NCBI GenBank assembly: GCA_944324685.1 | Contig: CALUXG010000034.1 | Location: 20,868-84,867, forward strand | Reading direction: 5' to 3' | Length of the DNA: 64,000 nucleotides | DNA from: an uncultured Elusimicrobiales bacterium | GTDB taxonomy: Bacteria > Elusimicrobiota > Elusimicrobia > Elusimicrobiales > Elusimicrobiaceae | Shown here: in pieces, positions 44,985 through 53,373 of the stretch | How the letters are laid out: each line of letters starts with the position of its first letter | Position numbering within the stretch: position 1 is the stretch's first letter | The notes under the pieces: generated by a model | Databases searched by the model: none | Told to the model about the DNA's origin: nothing | Seen by the model: the letters and a program-made list of their open reading frames with translations, nothing else | Program-made: the position numbers and the translations under genes

Positions 44985-46436
44985 ATGCTTTCCCGCGTAC
45001 TTGATTTTGCCGCGGCCCGCGGGCTTAGACTGACGGGCCTGACTTACCATTCCGCCGAAGTGCAGGCGGGGTATGCGTTTTTTGCGCTTAAAGGCGTTCA
45101 TCACGATGGAAATGTTTATATTGAACAAGCGGTGAAGAAAGGGGCGGCGTTGATCGTGTCTGAACAAGAGTCGTTGCGGGATTGGGGCGTTGCTTATTTC
45201 CGGTCCGACAATATAGAGCAAGACATGGCGGATGCGGCTTATGCTTTTTACGGGCGTCCCTCCGATGAATTATACATGGTGGGGATCACAGGCACTAAAG
45301 GCAAAACCAGTATTTCCTATTTGGCTGAGGCGGCGTTGGCGCGCGCCGGAAAAAAAGTATCCGTACTCGGTACGGTTAATTATCGGATAAACGGGCATGT
45401 CCTGCAAGACGCTCCAAACACTACCCCGTTGGCTTTGCCTTTGTTTAAGTTGCTCAAGAAAATGAAAGACGCCCAGACGGACGCCGTGGTCATGGAAGTT
45501 TCTTCTCATTCTTTACAGCAGCAGCGTGTGCGGCATATTCATTTTGATACGGCGGTATTTACCAACTTGCAGCGGGATCATCTGGATTTTCATCATACGT
45601 TTGAAAATTATTTTGCGGCCAAACGGAAATTGTTTGAGGAGCTTCTTTCCCCCGCCAACCATAAACCGTACAAAACCGCCATTATCAATATTGACGATCC
45701 GTATGGAAAGCAATTAGTCCGTTTGCTGAAGGGCAAAGTCCGCGTGCTGACATATGGAGTGGAGACGGCGGCTGATTATCAAGCAACAGACATCCTAGAG
45801 GCGTTAAGCGGAACGCAGTTCACCGTAAACGGCTTGCGCGGCCAAATCCGTTTGCTGGGCAAACATAACGTATATAATGCTTTGGCGGCGCTGTGTATAG
45901 CTTCGGCGTACGGCGTGCCGGAAAAAACGGCTCTTTTGGGATTGGCGGATTTGCAGGGAGTTCCCGGGCGCATGGAAAGAATAGATGAGGGACAGGACTT
46001 TTTTGTCTTTGTGGATTTTGCTTATACGGATGAATCGCTGCAGCGCGCTTTTCAAACAGTCAAACAATTTCAAAAAGGCCGTGTGATTACGGTTTTCGGT
46101 TGCGGGGGGGACCGCGACCGTACCAAACGCCCGCTGATGGGGCATACGGCCTGCGCTAACAGCGCATGGGTCATTTTGACGAACGATAATCCCCGTACGG
46201 AAGATACGCAACAAATTTTTTCGGATATTCAGAAAGGCATGACGGGTTTTGCAAATTATGAAATAGAACCGGACCGGCGCGCCGCCATTTTTAAGGCCGT
46301 GTCCATGGCTCAAAAGCAAGATATAATTATTATCGCCGGAAAGGGACACGAACAAACGCAAAAAATAGGTCATGACGTTTTGCCGTTTTCCGACCAACAA
46401 ACCGTACGGGAAGCTATTAAGGAGAAACATGTTTAA
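44985..46436 (+). CDS. murE: UDP-MurNAc-tripeptide synthetase (meso-DAP-adding)
   Basis: 483-residue Mur ligase. ATP loop GITGTKGKTS; the carbamylated-lysine region and HHTFENYF; GVPGRMERI; and DNPR in LTNDNPRTED, the motif that selects meso-diaminopimelate over lysine. This fits the dap genes at 50-53 kb. The usual VDYAHTPD reads VDFAYTDES here, His replaced by Tyr. Followed by murD with an 8-bp overlap. No ribosome-binding site precedes the ATG. Confidence 0.94.
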   Translation: MLSRVLDFAAARGLRLTGLTYHSAEVQAGYAFFALKGVHHDGNVYIEQAVKKGAALIVSEQESLRDWGVAYFRSDNIEQDMADAAYAFYGRPSDELYMVGITGTKGKTSISYLAEAALARAGKKVSVLGTVNYRINGHVLQDAPNTTPLALPLFKLLKKMKDAQTDAVVMEVSSHSLQQQRVRHIHFDTAVFTNLQRDHLDFHHTFENYFAAKRKLFEELLSPANHKPYKTAIINIDDPYGKQLVRLLKGKVRVLTYGVETAADYQATDILEALSGTQFTVNGLRGQIRLLGKHNVYNALAALCIASAYGVPEKTALLGLADLQGVPGRMERIDEGQDFFVFVDFAYTDESLQRAFQTVKQFQKGRVITVFGCGGDRDRTKRPLMGHTACANSAWVILTNDNPRTEDTQQIFSDIQKGMTGFANYEIEPDRRAAIFKAVSMAQKQDIIIIAGKGHEQTQKIGHDVLPFSDQQTVREAIKEKHV

Positions 46437-47817
46437 GCCGGAGAAATTTGCAGGCAAAAAAGCGTGTGTTTTGGGACTGGGCCGCAGCGGACGTCAAGCC
46501 GCGGCGCTGTTGGCGCGTCATGGTTTTCAAGTGCTGATCAGCGAAGAACACGCCATGGCGGACGTATCCGCGCTGGGGCTGGCGCCGCGGACGGAAGTGG
46601 AAACCGGCGGACATACGGAAAAAGTTTTTGCCTGTGATTTTATAGTAAAAAGCCCCGGGATTTTGCCGAAAAGTCCCGTGCTGAAAGAAGCGCGCCGCCG
46701 CAGAATACCCATTTTTTCCGAGTTGGAAACGGCCTTGGCTTTTGCGCCTAAAGGCGTTACGGTGCTGGCGGTCAGCGGAACGAACGGAAAAACGACCACG
46801 GTATCGTTGTTGGGAGAAATATTAAAAGAATATTGCGCCAAGCGGGAGCCGAAACGCCGCGTTTTTGTGGCGGGCAATATTGGCGCGCCGGTTTCCGCGT
46901 GTGTCGACCAGCTGAAAAAAGATGATTTTTTGGTGGTGGAAGTATCCAGCTATCAATTGGAGGACAGCACTTTTTTCCGGCCCCGCGTGGCTTGTCTTCT
47001 CAATATTACGCCAGACCATTTGGATCATCACGCGGGCATGGACAACTATGTCAAAGCCAAGGCGCGTTTGTTCAAAAACCAGCGCTGCAACGATTTTGCC
47101 GTCGTAAACGGAGGAGATGAGTTTTGTGCGGCCATGGCCGGCACGATAAAAGCTTCCTTAGCCGCTTTTTCGGCAAAACCGAATCACACGCTAAAAACGG
47201 ATGTCTTTTTTGACGGGGACGAAATTATTTTCAGCCAAGGATACCGTTTGCGTCCGCCTAAATTAAAAGGCATACACAATGTGGAAAACGCCATGGCTGC
47301 CGCTTTATGCGCTTTGGCGGTGCAAGTGCCGGCGGAGGTGCTACAGCGCGTGTTTGACCGTTTTGAAGCCATGGAACACCGCATAGAGCCTTTTGCGTAT
47401 CACCGCGGGGTGGTGTATGTGAATGATTCCAAAGCTACGAATTTGGATTCCACAATTATCGCTTTGAAATCTTTTGACAGGACACCTCATATTTGGCTGA
47501 TTTTGGGCGGACGGGACAAAGGCGCGTCTTATGAAGCACTGCTGCCGCACTTAAAAACGTATTGCAAGGGCGTTTTAAGCGTAGGCGAATGCATGGATAA
47601 AATAGAGCGCGAATTAAAAGGAGCTTTCCCCGTTACGCGTTGTGGGACGTTGGAATGCGCGGTGGACGAAGCTTTTACCAAAGCTCAGAAAGGAGACGTT
47701 GTTCTTTTATCTCCAGCCTGTGCGTCTTTTGACCAGTTTAAGGATTTTGAGGAACGCGGACGAATATTTAAGGAATTAGTTATCCGGCGGGTAAAAAAAG
47801 AACGTATGGGAAAATAA
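46429..47817 (+). CDS. murD: UDP-N-acetylmuramoylalanine--D-glutamate ligase
   Basis: 462-residue Mur ligase adding D-Glu. N-terminal Rossmann region VLGLGRSGRQAAALL; ATP loop AVSGTNGKTTT; EVSSYQLE; NITPDHLDHH; and VNDSKATNLDSTIIAL, all typical of MurD. The start at 46429 has AAGGAG. It overlaps murE. Rest of the usual dcw cluster (mraY, ftsW, murG) is not adjacent. Confidence 0.95.
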   Translation: MFKPEKFAGKKACVLGLGRSGRQAAALLARHGFQVLISEEHAMADVSALGLAPRTEVETGGHTEKVFACDFIVKSPGILPKSPVLKEARRRRIPIFSELETALAFAPKGVTVLAVSGTNGKTTTVSLLGEILKEYCAKREPKRRVFVAGNIGAPVSACVDQLKKDDFLVVEVSSYQLEDSTFFRPRVACLLNITPDHLDHHAGMDNYVKAKARLFKNQRCNDFAVVNGGDEFCAAMAGTIKASLAAFSAKPNHTLKTDVFFDGDEIIFSQGYRLRPPKLKGIHNVENAMAAALCALAVQVPAEVLQRVFDRFEAMEHRIEPFAYHRGVVYVNDSKATNLDSTIIALKSFDRTPHIWLILGGRDKGASYEALLPHLKTYCKGVLSVGECMDKIERELKGAFPVTRCGTLECAVDEAFTKAQKGDVVLLSPACASFDQFKDFEERGRIFKELVIRRVKKERMGK

Positions 47818-47843
47818 AGCCGCCTTTCGGGACGGCTTTTTAT
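47816..47843. terminator. Bidirectional terminator between murD and tatD
   Basis: AAAGCCG-CCTTTCGGGA-CGGCTTTTT hairpin; A- and T-runs on both sides. Confidence 0.85.
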
Positions 47844-47850
47844 AGACATT

Positions 47851-48654
47851 TCAGGAAAGTCTGTATAAATTTAGCGCGTTCTGCGTGGTGATTTCGGCCA
47901 GTTCTTCTACGGGCATATTCAGGTAATCCGCCGTCCATTGCGCAATCAGAGGAATATTGGACGGATCATTGCGCGTGCCGCGTTTCCCCTGAGGGGACAA
48001 ATACGGACAATCCGTTTCCAACACCAATTTGTTGGCTCCCGCTTTTTTGACGGCTTCGCGGATATATTCGTTTTTTTTGTAAGTAAAACATCCGTTTATC
48101 CCCAGCAAAAGGCCAAAATCCAGCGCTTTTTTGGCTTCTTCGTAACGGGCCGAAAAGCAATGCAATACGCCGCTGTATTTTGGGCCGGCAGGTTTCCATG
48201 CGTGTTTAAGCAAAGAAAAAGTTTGTTCATACGGTTCGTAATCTTCCGCTTCTCTGCGCACATGCAGCACAATGGGCTTGCAAACATGGTTGGACAAGCA
48301 CAGCATCTCTTCAAAAATCTTTAATTGCGTATCCTTGGGGCAGGCGTGCAAATATGCGTAATCCAAGCCGATTTCTCCGACGGCGGCCGCATGAGGATTA
48401 TCCAGCAGCTTGCACAGCGTTTCACGGGCAGGCTGCGTATACAAATGCGCTACTTGGGGATGTATGCCCAGCGCGGCGGCCGTTTGAGCCGGATATTTGT
48501 TGCACAGGTTCAAGGCGGGGTTCCACTCGTCAGGTTCACAGGCGATTTCTATGAATTTATATACGCCGCTGTCAAACGCGCGCCGAATCACTTCGCTGCG
48601 GTCTGCGTCAAAAGCTTCATCGTTGATATGTGCATGTGAATCAATGAATGGCAT
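47851..48654 (-). CDS. tatD: TatD family metal-dependent hydrolase (DNase)
   Basis: 267-residue TIM-barrel hydrolase. Metal ligands: HxH in DSHAHIND, Glu in GEIGLDY, His in VLHVRREAEDY and HCFSAR, Asp in ETDCPYLSP. Family members are DNases or 3'-5' exonucleases involved in DNA quality control; YcfH/YabD-type proteins belong here too. A TACAAT on the minus strand (48666-48661) ends 6 nt before the ATG and no ribosome-binding site is visible. Confidence 0.92.
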   Translation of the reverse strand: MPFIDSHAHINDEAFDADRSEVIRRAFDSGVYKFIEIACEPDEWNPALNLCNKYPAQTAAALGIHPQVAHLYTQPARETLCKLLDNPHAAAVGEIGLDYAYLHACPKDTQLKIFEEMLCLSNHVCKPIVLHVRREAEDYEPYEQTFSLLKHAWKPAGPKYSGVLHCFSARYEEAKKALDFGLLLGINGCFTYKKNEYIREAVKKAGANKLVLETDCPYLSPQGKRGTRNDPSNIPLIAQWTADYLNMPVEELAEITTQNALNLYRLS

Positions 48655-48694
48655 GTATTTATTGTAGTTTTTTGGCCGGACATTTTAAAAGGCC

Positions 48695-48728
48695 TTGAAT
48701 CGTTTTTTTTTTTTGATAAATTTTGTGT
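48695..48728 (+). promoter_or_regulatory. Pilin promoter with a T12 tract as spacer
   Basis: TTGAAT (48695-48700), then CG, twelve consecutive T (48703-48714), GA, and TAAATT (48717-48722); the spacer is 16 bp. +7 falls on the ATG at 48729. Slippage of the T-run would change the spacer length. Confidence 0.5.
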
Positions 48729-49364
48729 ATGAACAAAATTTATCAAAAAATGTATCTGACAAAGAAAAGCTCTGCCATGGGCATTTTAGGCGGTTTATTG
48801 CGCAAAGGATTTTTTGACGGCTTCCGAGGGGAATTTCGGAGAAGCGGCATAAAATATATGGGTTTTACATTGATAGAACTTTTAGTGGTGGTATTAATTA
48901 TCGGCATATTGGCGGCCATCGCTTTGCCGCAGTATGAACTGGCCGTTGCAAAAGCGCGTTCCGTAGAAGTATTGCCTTTGCTGGATTCTATACGCAAAGC
49001 GCAGGAAATTTACTATATGTCCAACGGCACCTACAGCAACAAATGGGACGATTTAGGGCTGGATATGGGGGAAATCACTTCCGTATGGGATTGCCATACG
49101 ACGGGGGTGGACACACAGTGTTTTCGTTTCAAAGAGTACACATGTCAGATAAATTCCCACTCGAATTCTGCAAGCTGTTATGGGGGAAAAAGCCATTTGC
49201 CCGTCATGAGCCTCAATTTTATCCATGGAGGAAATTACAGAGCTTGCGGGGCGCGTTTATGCAGTGCCGAAAAAGACGACGCCAAGAGCAATAGAATTTG
49301 CAAAGCGTTGGGTGGAACCGTGTGCGACAGCAGCAGTTCGTCTTACAATTATTATTCGTTCTAA
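48729..49364 (+). CDS. Type IV pilin-like protein (pseudopilin), orphan
   Basis: 211 residues from ATG 48729. A long basic leader (~44 residues) ends at the prepilin-peptidase site MG|F, followed by the hydrophobic N-methylated helix that is nearly identical to the pilin at 12774. The C-terminal domain is distinct, with eight Cys (e.g. VWDCH, TQCFRF, YTCQ, ASCYGG, ACGARLCS) and a Ser/Tyr-rich end. A start at 48858 (MGFTLIELL) would leave only a two-residue leader; the longer form is preferred because a promoter abuts 48729. Ends at a terminator; no pilus machinery nearby. Confidence 0.8.
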   Translation: MNKIYQKMYLTKKSSAMGILGGLLRKGFFDGFRGEFRRSGIKYMGFTLIELLVVVLIIGILAAIALPQYELAVAKARSVEVLPLLDSIRKAQEIYYMSNGTYSNKWDDLGLDMGEITSVWDCHTTGVDTQCFRFKEYTCQINSHSNSASCYGGKSHLPVMSLNFIHGGNYRACGARLCSAEKDDAKSNRICKALGGTVCDSSSSSYNYYSF

Positions 49365-49365
49365 A

Positions 49366-49397
49366 TAAAAACCCGCCTGAAACGGCGGGTTTTTTAG
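49366..49397. terminator. Bidirectional terminator between pilin and murC
   Basis: AAAAACCCGCC-TGAAAC-GGCGGGTTTTTT, shared by converging genes. Confidence 0.93.
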
Positions 49398-49403
49398 AAG
49401 TTT

Positions 49404-50822
49404 TTATTTACGGTATGCCATGCAGCAATTGCCCAACATACATTCTTTGCAAGAGCATTTTTTCTGTTGTTCGTGACGTACGGCCGCCAACAATTTTTTA
49501 GCAAAGTCGGTTAATGTCGGGTCCCGTGCGCCCAAAACCAAGAGAATGTCTCCTTCTTGCGCACGTGCGGCCATATCGGCCAAAATTTCTTCGCGGCAGG
49601 GATTAAACGACGCGTTTACACCGTTGTGTTTCAGGCCCTCATAAATGCTTATGCTGGATATGCCTTCGGGAATGGTTCCTCCCGGGTAATACACCTCCGT
49701 CAGCCAAATATGGTCGTCTTTGCCTATGCATTGGCTTAGATTTTCCACAAATTCCGGCGTCAACATTTTTACGGATGCAAAAGCGTGAGGCTGATAAAAA
49801 GCCAATACGCGTTTGCCGCGCAAATGCGCCGCGTCTATAACGGCGTGCAGTTTGTGCGGATTGTGCGCAAAATCGTCTATGACTTCAATATGATTATAAC
49901 TGCCAATGGATGCAAAACGGCGCGCGATGCCGGAGAATTTCTCCAGCGCGTCGGCGGCTGTTTGTAAGTCTACCCCGCATTCCAGCGCGGCGGCTACGGC
50001 CGCCGTGGCGTTGGATACATTGTGCAACCCCGGGATGTTGAGGCGGAAATGCTGGTCTTTGATGTCAAAATCCGATCCGAACCCGTCCGCACGGATGTTT
50101 TCCGGATGAATATCTCCGCAGTGAAGGCCGAATGTTTTTGCATGGGAAGCGACGGCTTTCAAGTTGTCTTCTTCCACATTGACGATGGTTTTTTTGCAGT
50201 TTTTGACGAATTGTGTAAAAAAGCCCTGCAGCACATCAATCTCTTTATGGTCTTTGCGCAAATTCAGGCACAAGCCCAAGTACGGATGATATTTGACAAT
50301 GGATCCGTCGCTTTCATCGGCTTCTATGATTAATAAGTCAGAGGTCCCTTTGTATACGTTGCCGAAAACATGGTGTTTTTTTTGTAAAGACATAATAGCC
50401 GCTCCCGTAATGACGGAAGGGCTTTTGCCGGCATGATCCAATATTTCGTACACCATGGCGGTGGTGGTGCTTTTGCCGCTGGTGCCGGAAACGGCTATAG
50501 TGCGGTGCTGGGCTACGTGTTGGGCCAGCAGGTCCGCTCGGTGCATGACGGGAATGCCTAATTCTCTGGCTTTTTTCAGTTCTGGATTGTTTTCTTCAAT
50601 GGCAGAGGACAAAACGACTAAATTGGTACCTTTATCCAAGCCGCTTCCATCTTGCGGGAACAGGCGTATGTTTAAGTTTTTCAGATAATCCCACAAAGCC
50701 AAATCCGTATAGCCTTTGTTAATCAGCCGGTCCGAACCCGTTACGCTGTCTCCTCCCATGGCGTGCAGCTGCGCCAACGCGCTCATTCCCACACCGCCAA
50801 TACCTATAAAATGAATTTTCAT
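49404..50822 (-). CDS. murC: UDP-N-acetylmuramate--L-alanine ligase (MurC family) with Cys-rich tail
   Basis: 472-residue Mur ligase. N-terminal HFIGIGGVGMSALAQL; ATP loop SGTSGKSTTTAM, where MurC usually has GTHGKTT; EADESDGS; and HNVSNATAAVAAAL. It ends with a short tail of six Cys (CSCKECMLGNCC) not usual in MurC, possibly metal-binding or redox-active. It overlaps dapB by 4 bp and closes the dapA-asd-dapB-murC operon, coupling DAP supply to precursor synthesis. Mpl (tripeptide-recycling ligase) is a real alternative, and the window does hold a recycling operon. Confidence 0.82.
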   Translation of the reverse strand: MKIHFIGIGGVGMSALAQLHAMGGDSVTGSDRLINKGYTDLALWDYLKNLNIRLFPQDGSGLDKGTNLVVLSSAIEENNPELKKARELGIPVMHRADLLAQHVAQHRTIAVSGTSGKSTTTAMVYEILDHAGKSPSVITGAAIMSLQKKHHVFGNVYKGTSDLLIIEADESDGSIVKYHPYLGLCLNLRKDHKEIDVLQGFFTQFVKNCKKTIVNVEEDNLKAVASHAKTFGLHCGDIHPENIRADGFGSDFDIKDQHFRLNIPGLHNVSNATAAVAAALECGVDLQTAADALEKFSGIARRFASIGSYNHIEVIDDFAHNPHKLHAVIDAAHLRGKRVLAFYQPHAFASVKMLTPEFVENLSQCIGKDDHIWLTEVYYPGGTIPEGISSISIYEGLKHNGVNASFNPCREEILADMAARAQEGDILLVLGARDPTLTDFAKKLLAAVRHEQQKKCSCKECMLGNCCMAYRK

Positions 50823-51508
50823 AACATGTTATCCTTTTTTTTGGCAGATTTCAGCGCATACGCCGCAAAATCCTGCATGGTGTAAAAACCGGCGGGCTGC
50901 GTTGCCAACCACGCCGCCACAGACAAAGCGGAAGCCGCAAACAAATCGCGGGACAGCGCCTCATGGCACAAAGTAATTTTGTCATAGCGGCCCGTCAGCG
51001 TCAAGAGATGCGTTCCGGCCGCTTCTCCCGTGCGTTCATAGGTAATGTCTTCTTGGGCAAATCCGATGAGATCTGCCAGCCTTTTGGCGGTGCCGGAAGG
51101 AGCGTCTTTTTTATGCACGTGATGTATTTCATGCAGGGCTGTTTCATAACCGGCGTACATTTGTACGGCTTTATAAAGCAATTGACCAAAAAAATATACG
51201 CTTAGGCTTACATTGGGAGAATAGAAAAGAGGGATTTTGTGCTCTTCCTGCATCTGGAATAAAAAACGTTCCGGCAAATTCGTCGTACCGATCAGGCAGG
51301 CGGCTTTCATTTCTTTGGCCAAATCAAACGCTTCCATGGCTCCTTGCGGGGTGGAAAAGTCTATAATGATGTCCGCTTTGGCGTTTACTTGTTGGCCGGC
51401 TTCACGCAAGGCGGTGATTTCCAGCTCCAATTGCGGGGAATCTTTGACAAGGCGGACTAAGGCTTGCCCCATTTTTCCGTTTGCGCCGTTGATAATAATT
51501 TTTTTCAC
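50819..51508 (-). CDS. dapB: 4-hydroxy-tetrahydrodipicolinate reductase
   Basis: 229-residue NAD(P)H-dependent reductase. N-terminal INGANGKMGQALVRL binds cofactor; the substrate motif is EIHHVHKKDAPSGTA. Shorter than E. coli DapB (273) with a compact N-domain. Start overlaps the asd stop by 4 bp, and its end overlaps murC. Third step of the DAP branch encoded here. Confidence 0.95.
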   Translation of the reverse strand: MKKIIINGANGKMGQALVRLVKDSPQLELEITALREAGQQVNAKADIIIDFSTPQGAMEAFDLAKEMKAACLIGTTNLPERFLFQMQEEHKIPLFYSPNVSLSVYFFGQLLYKAVQMYAGYETALHEIHHVHKKDAPSGTAKRLADLIGFAQEDITYERTGEAAGTHLLTLTGRYDKITLCHEALSRDLFAASALSVAAWLATQPAGFYTMQDFAAYALKSAKKKDNML

Positions 51509-52383
51509 AAATATTTCTCCAAAAGAAGTTGTATGATCTGCCGCGCATTCATGGCGGCTCCTTTGAGCAAATTATCAAAAGCGATGAAATAATGAATAAT
51601 GTTTGCTTCCTCCAAATCGCGCCTCAGCCGACATGCATACGTCATATGTTGCCCGCTGATTTGTTTGGGAGTAACAATCTCTTCGCTGTAACGCAAGTTT
51701 GGAAAAGCGTTCCATAAAGATTTTACTTCTTCCAAAATAAAAGGTTCCTCGGCTTTTAGGGTTACACCCAAACTGTGTGCGTTTTCCACCGCCACCCGTA
51801 CCGTATGGGGATAGACTTTGACTTGCGGCAGGCTTAAAATTTTTCTTGTTTCGTATATTCCTTTTAATTCCTCAGAAGAATATCCGTTCTCTTGCAAAGA
51901 TCCGATAAGCGGCACGCAGTTGTTTTCATACAGAGAGCCGGACGTGTGAAATTCCTCCAACAGTTTTTTGCCTCCGCCGCTGATGGCCTGATAAGAACAG
52001 AAAAATACTTCTTTCAAGCGGTATTTTGGCAGCAAAGGAGCCATGGTCATGACAAGGCCCGTAGTTGTACAGTTCGGGCTAGCAATCAGCCGCGTATGCG
52101 GCGTAATGGCCTGCGGATTGATTTCCGGTATGACCAGCGGTACGGCGGGATCCAAGCGGAAATGGGCGGACATGTCTACCAAAAAACCTACGCGGGTTTT
52201 CAATTCTTCGCATAGGCGCGCGCTGTCTGCATTGTCTGTGCATAATACAGCCGCATCCAGAGACGGGATGTCGTCCTGTCTGCCGAACAGCTCGGTCTTG
52301 AACGGGATGGAAATGCGTTCAAATTCTTTTTGCAGCGTTCGGCCCACCAGACCGTTCGCTCCGATAATACCAACCGTTTTCAT
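51505..52383 (-). CDS. asd: Aspartate-semialdehyde dehydrogenase
   Basis: 292-residue dehydrogenase. The N-terminal IIGANGLVGRTLQKEF binds NADP; the catalytic Cys is in ASPNCTTTGLV; the QAISGGGKKLLEEF segment and the late His in GQHMTYACRLR complete the site. Shorter than typical Asd (~340), as several loops are trimmed. N-acetyl-glutamyl-phosphate reductase (ArgC) shares the fold, but position between dapA and dapB points to Asd. The start at 52383 has AGGAGT upstream. Confidence 0.88.
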   Translation of the reverse strand: MKTVGIIGANGLVGRTLQKEFERISIPFKTELFGRQDDIPSLDAAVLCTDNADSARLCEELKTRVGFLVDMSAHFRLDPAVPLVIPEINPQAITPHTRLIASPNCTTTGLVMTMAPLLPKYRLKEVFFCSYQAISGGGKKLLEEFHTSGSLYENNCVPLIGSLQENGYSSEELKGIYETRKILSLPQVKVYPHTVRVAVENAHSLGVTLKAEEPFILEEVKSLWNAFPNLRYSEEIVTPKQISGQHMTYACRLRRDLEEANIIHYFIAFDNLLKGAAMNARQIIQLLLEKYL

Positions 52384-52391
52384 GCAAACTC

Positions 52392-53276
52392 CTAAATTAG
52401 CAAAGATTCGTCCGTATGACGTAATATTTCGTCCAGTTTCTTTTTGTTGGCTGCGTCTATGCTGCCCAGCGGCAGGCGCACCGTTTCCCCGCATATATGC
52501 AGGCGGGACAACAAATACTTCACGCAAGTCGGGTTGGTTTCCGTGTAACAGGCTTTAATCAACGGATATGCTTTGCAGAATATTTTGAAGGCTTTTTGCG
52601 TGTCCTCTTTTTGCCACGATTTGTATATTTTGACAAAAGCGGGAGCCAGCACGTTGGCCGCCGCGCTGATAATGCCTGCGGAATGCAAGGACAGATATTG
52701 CGGGAATAAATCGTCGTTTCCGCATATATAGTCAATTTTGTCGGCAAATTCCACAGCCGTGTCGGTAACGCGGGCCATGTCATAGTCGGCCTCTTTGACG
52801 GCTTTTATGGCGGGGACTTGCTGCAAGAGGGAGCGCATGACGGATGCGGACAATTTTAGTCCCGTGCGTCCGGGGATGTGATATAAGATAATCGGCGCGC
52901 CTAATTGTCCCGCACGGCGGAAATGTTCAATCAGGCCGGACGGATTGGGTTTATTGTAATAGGGCGTTACGATTAAAACTCCGTCGGGGTTGTGTTTAAG
53001 GGCCGCTTCGGTATTTTGCAGCATGGTATGCGTGCAGTTGGTTCCCGTTCCAATGATGATTTTAACGCGTTTGTTGATTTGTTTTACGGCGGCACAAAGG
53101 AGTTCGTCTTTTTCCGCTTCATCCATGGTGGCCGCCTCGGCAGTGGTTCCCAAAAGCACAATGCCGTCTATGCCGGCTCCTATTTGTCTTTCAATTAAAA
53201 GTTCCAATGCTTTGAAATCTGTTTTTCCCTCGGCCGTGAAAGGGGTGGCCAGAGCCGTATATACGCCATTGAACAT
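52392..53276 (-). CDS. dapA: 4-hydroxy-tetrahydrodipicolinate synthase
   Basis: 294-residue TIM-barrel aldolase condensing pyruvate with aspartate semialdehyde. The Schiff-base Lys is in IKAVKEAD; the active-site Tyr is in VTPYYNKP; GTTAEAATM replaces the usual GTTGE loop. The start at 53276 gives the standard N-terminus (MFNGVYTALATPF). First gene of the dapA-asd-dapB-murC operon. Confidence 0.95.
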   Translation of the reverse strand: MFNGVYTALATPFTAEGKTDFKALELLIERQIGAGIDGIVLLGTTAEAATMDEAEKDELLCAAVKQINKRVKIIIGTGTNCTHTMLQNTEAALKHNPDGVLIVTPYYNKPNPSGLIEHFRRAGQLGAPIILYHIPGRTGLKLSASVMRSLLQQVPAIKAVKEADYDMARVTDTAVEFADKIDYICGNDDLFPQYLSLHSAGIISAAANVLAPAFVKIYKSWQKEDTQKAFKIFCKAYPLIKACYTETNPTCVKYLLSRLHICGETVRLPLGSIDAANKKKLDEILRHTDESLLI

Positions 53277-53337
53277 AATTCCTCCCCGCACCGCTTTACG
53301 CGGCGGTATTCTTTCATTTATTCTAGCATTAAATTGG

Positions 53338-53343
53338 TATAAT
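53338..53343 (+). promoter_or_regulatory. -10 element of sppA
   Basis: Perfect TATAAT about 30 bp upstream of the ATG, in the gap between divergent dapA and sppA; AAGGGG lies between it and the start. -35 not clear. Confidence 0.5.
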
Positions 53344-53373
53344 GAAGTGAGATTTCTAGCAAGGGGAAAATTT

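Noticed and set aside
52990..53373. 128-codon N-terminal extension of sppA
   Set aside because: It lies wholly antisense to dapA, and the ATG at 53374 follows AAGGGG and a TATAAT.
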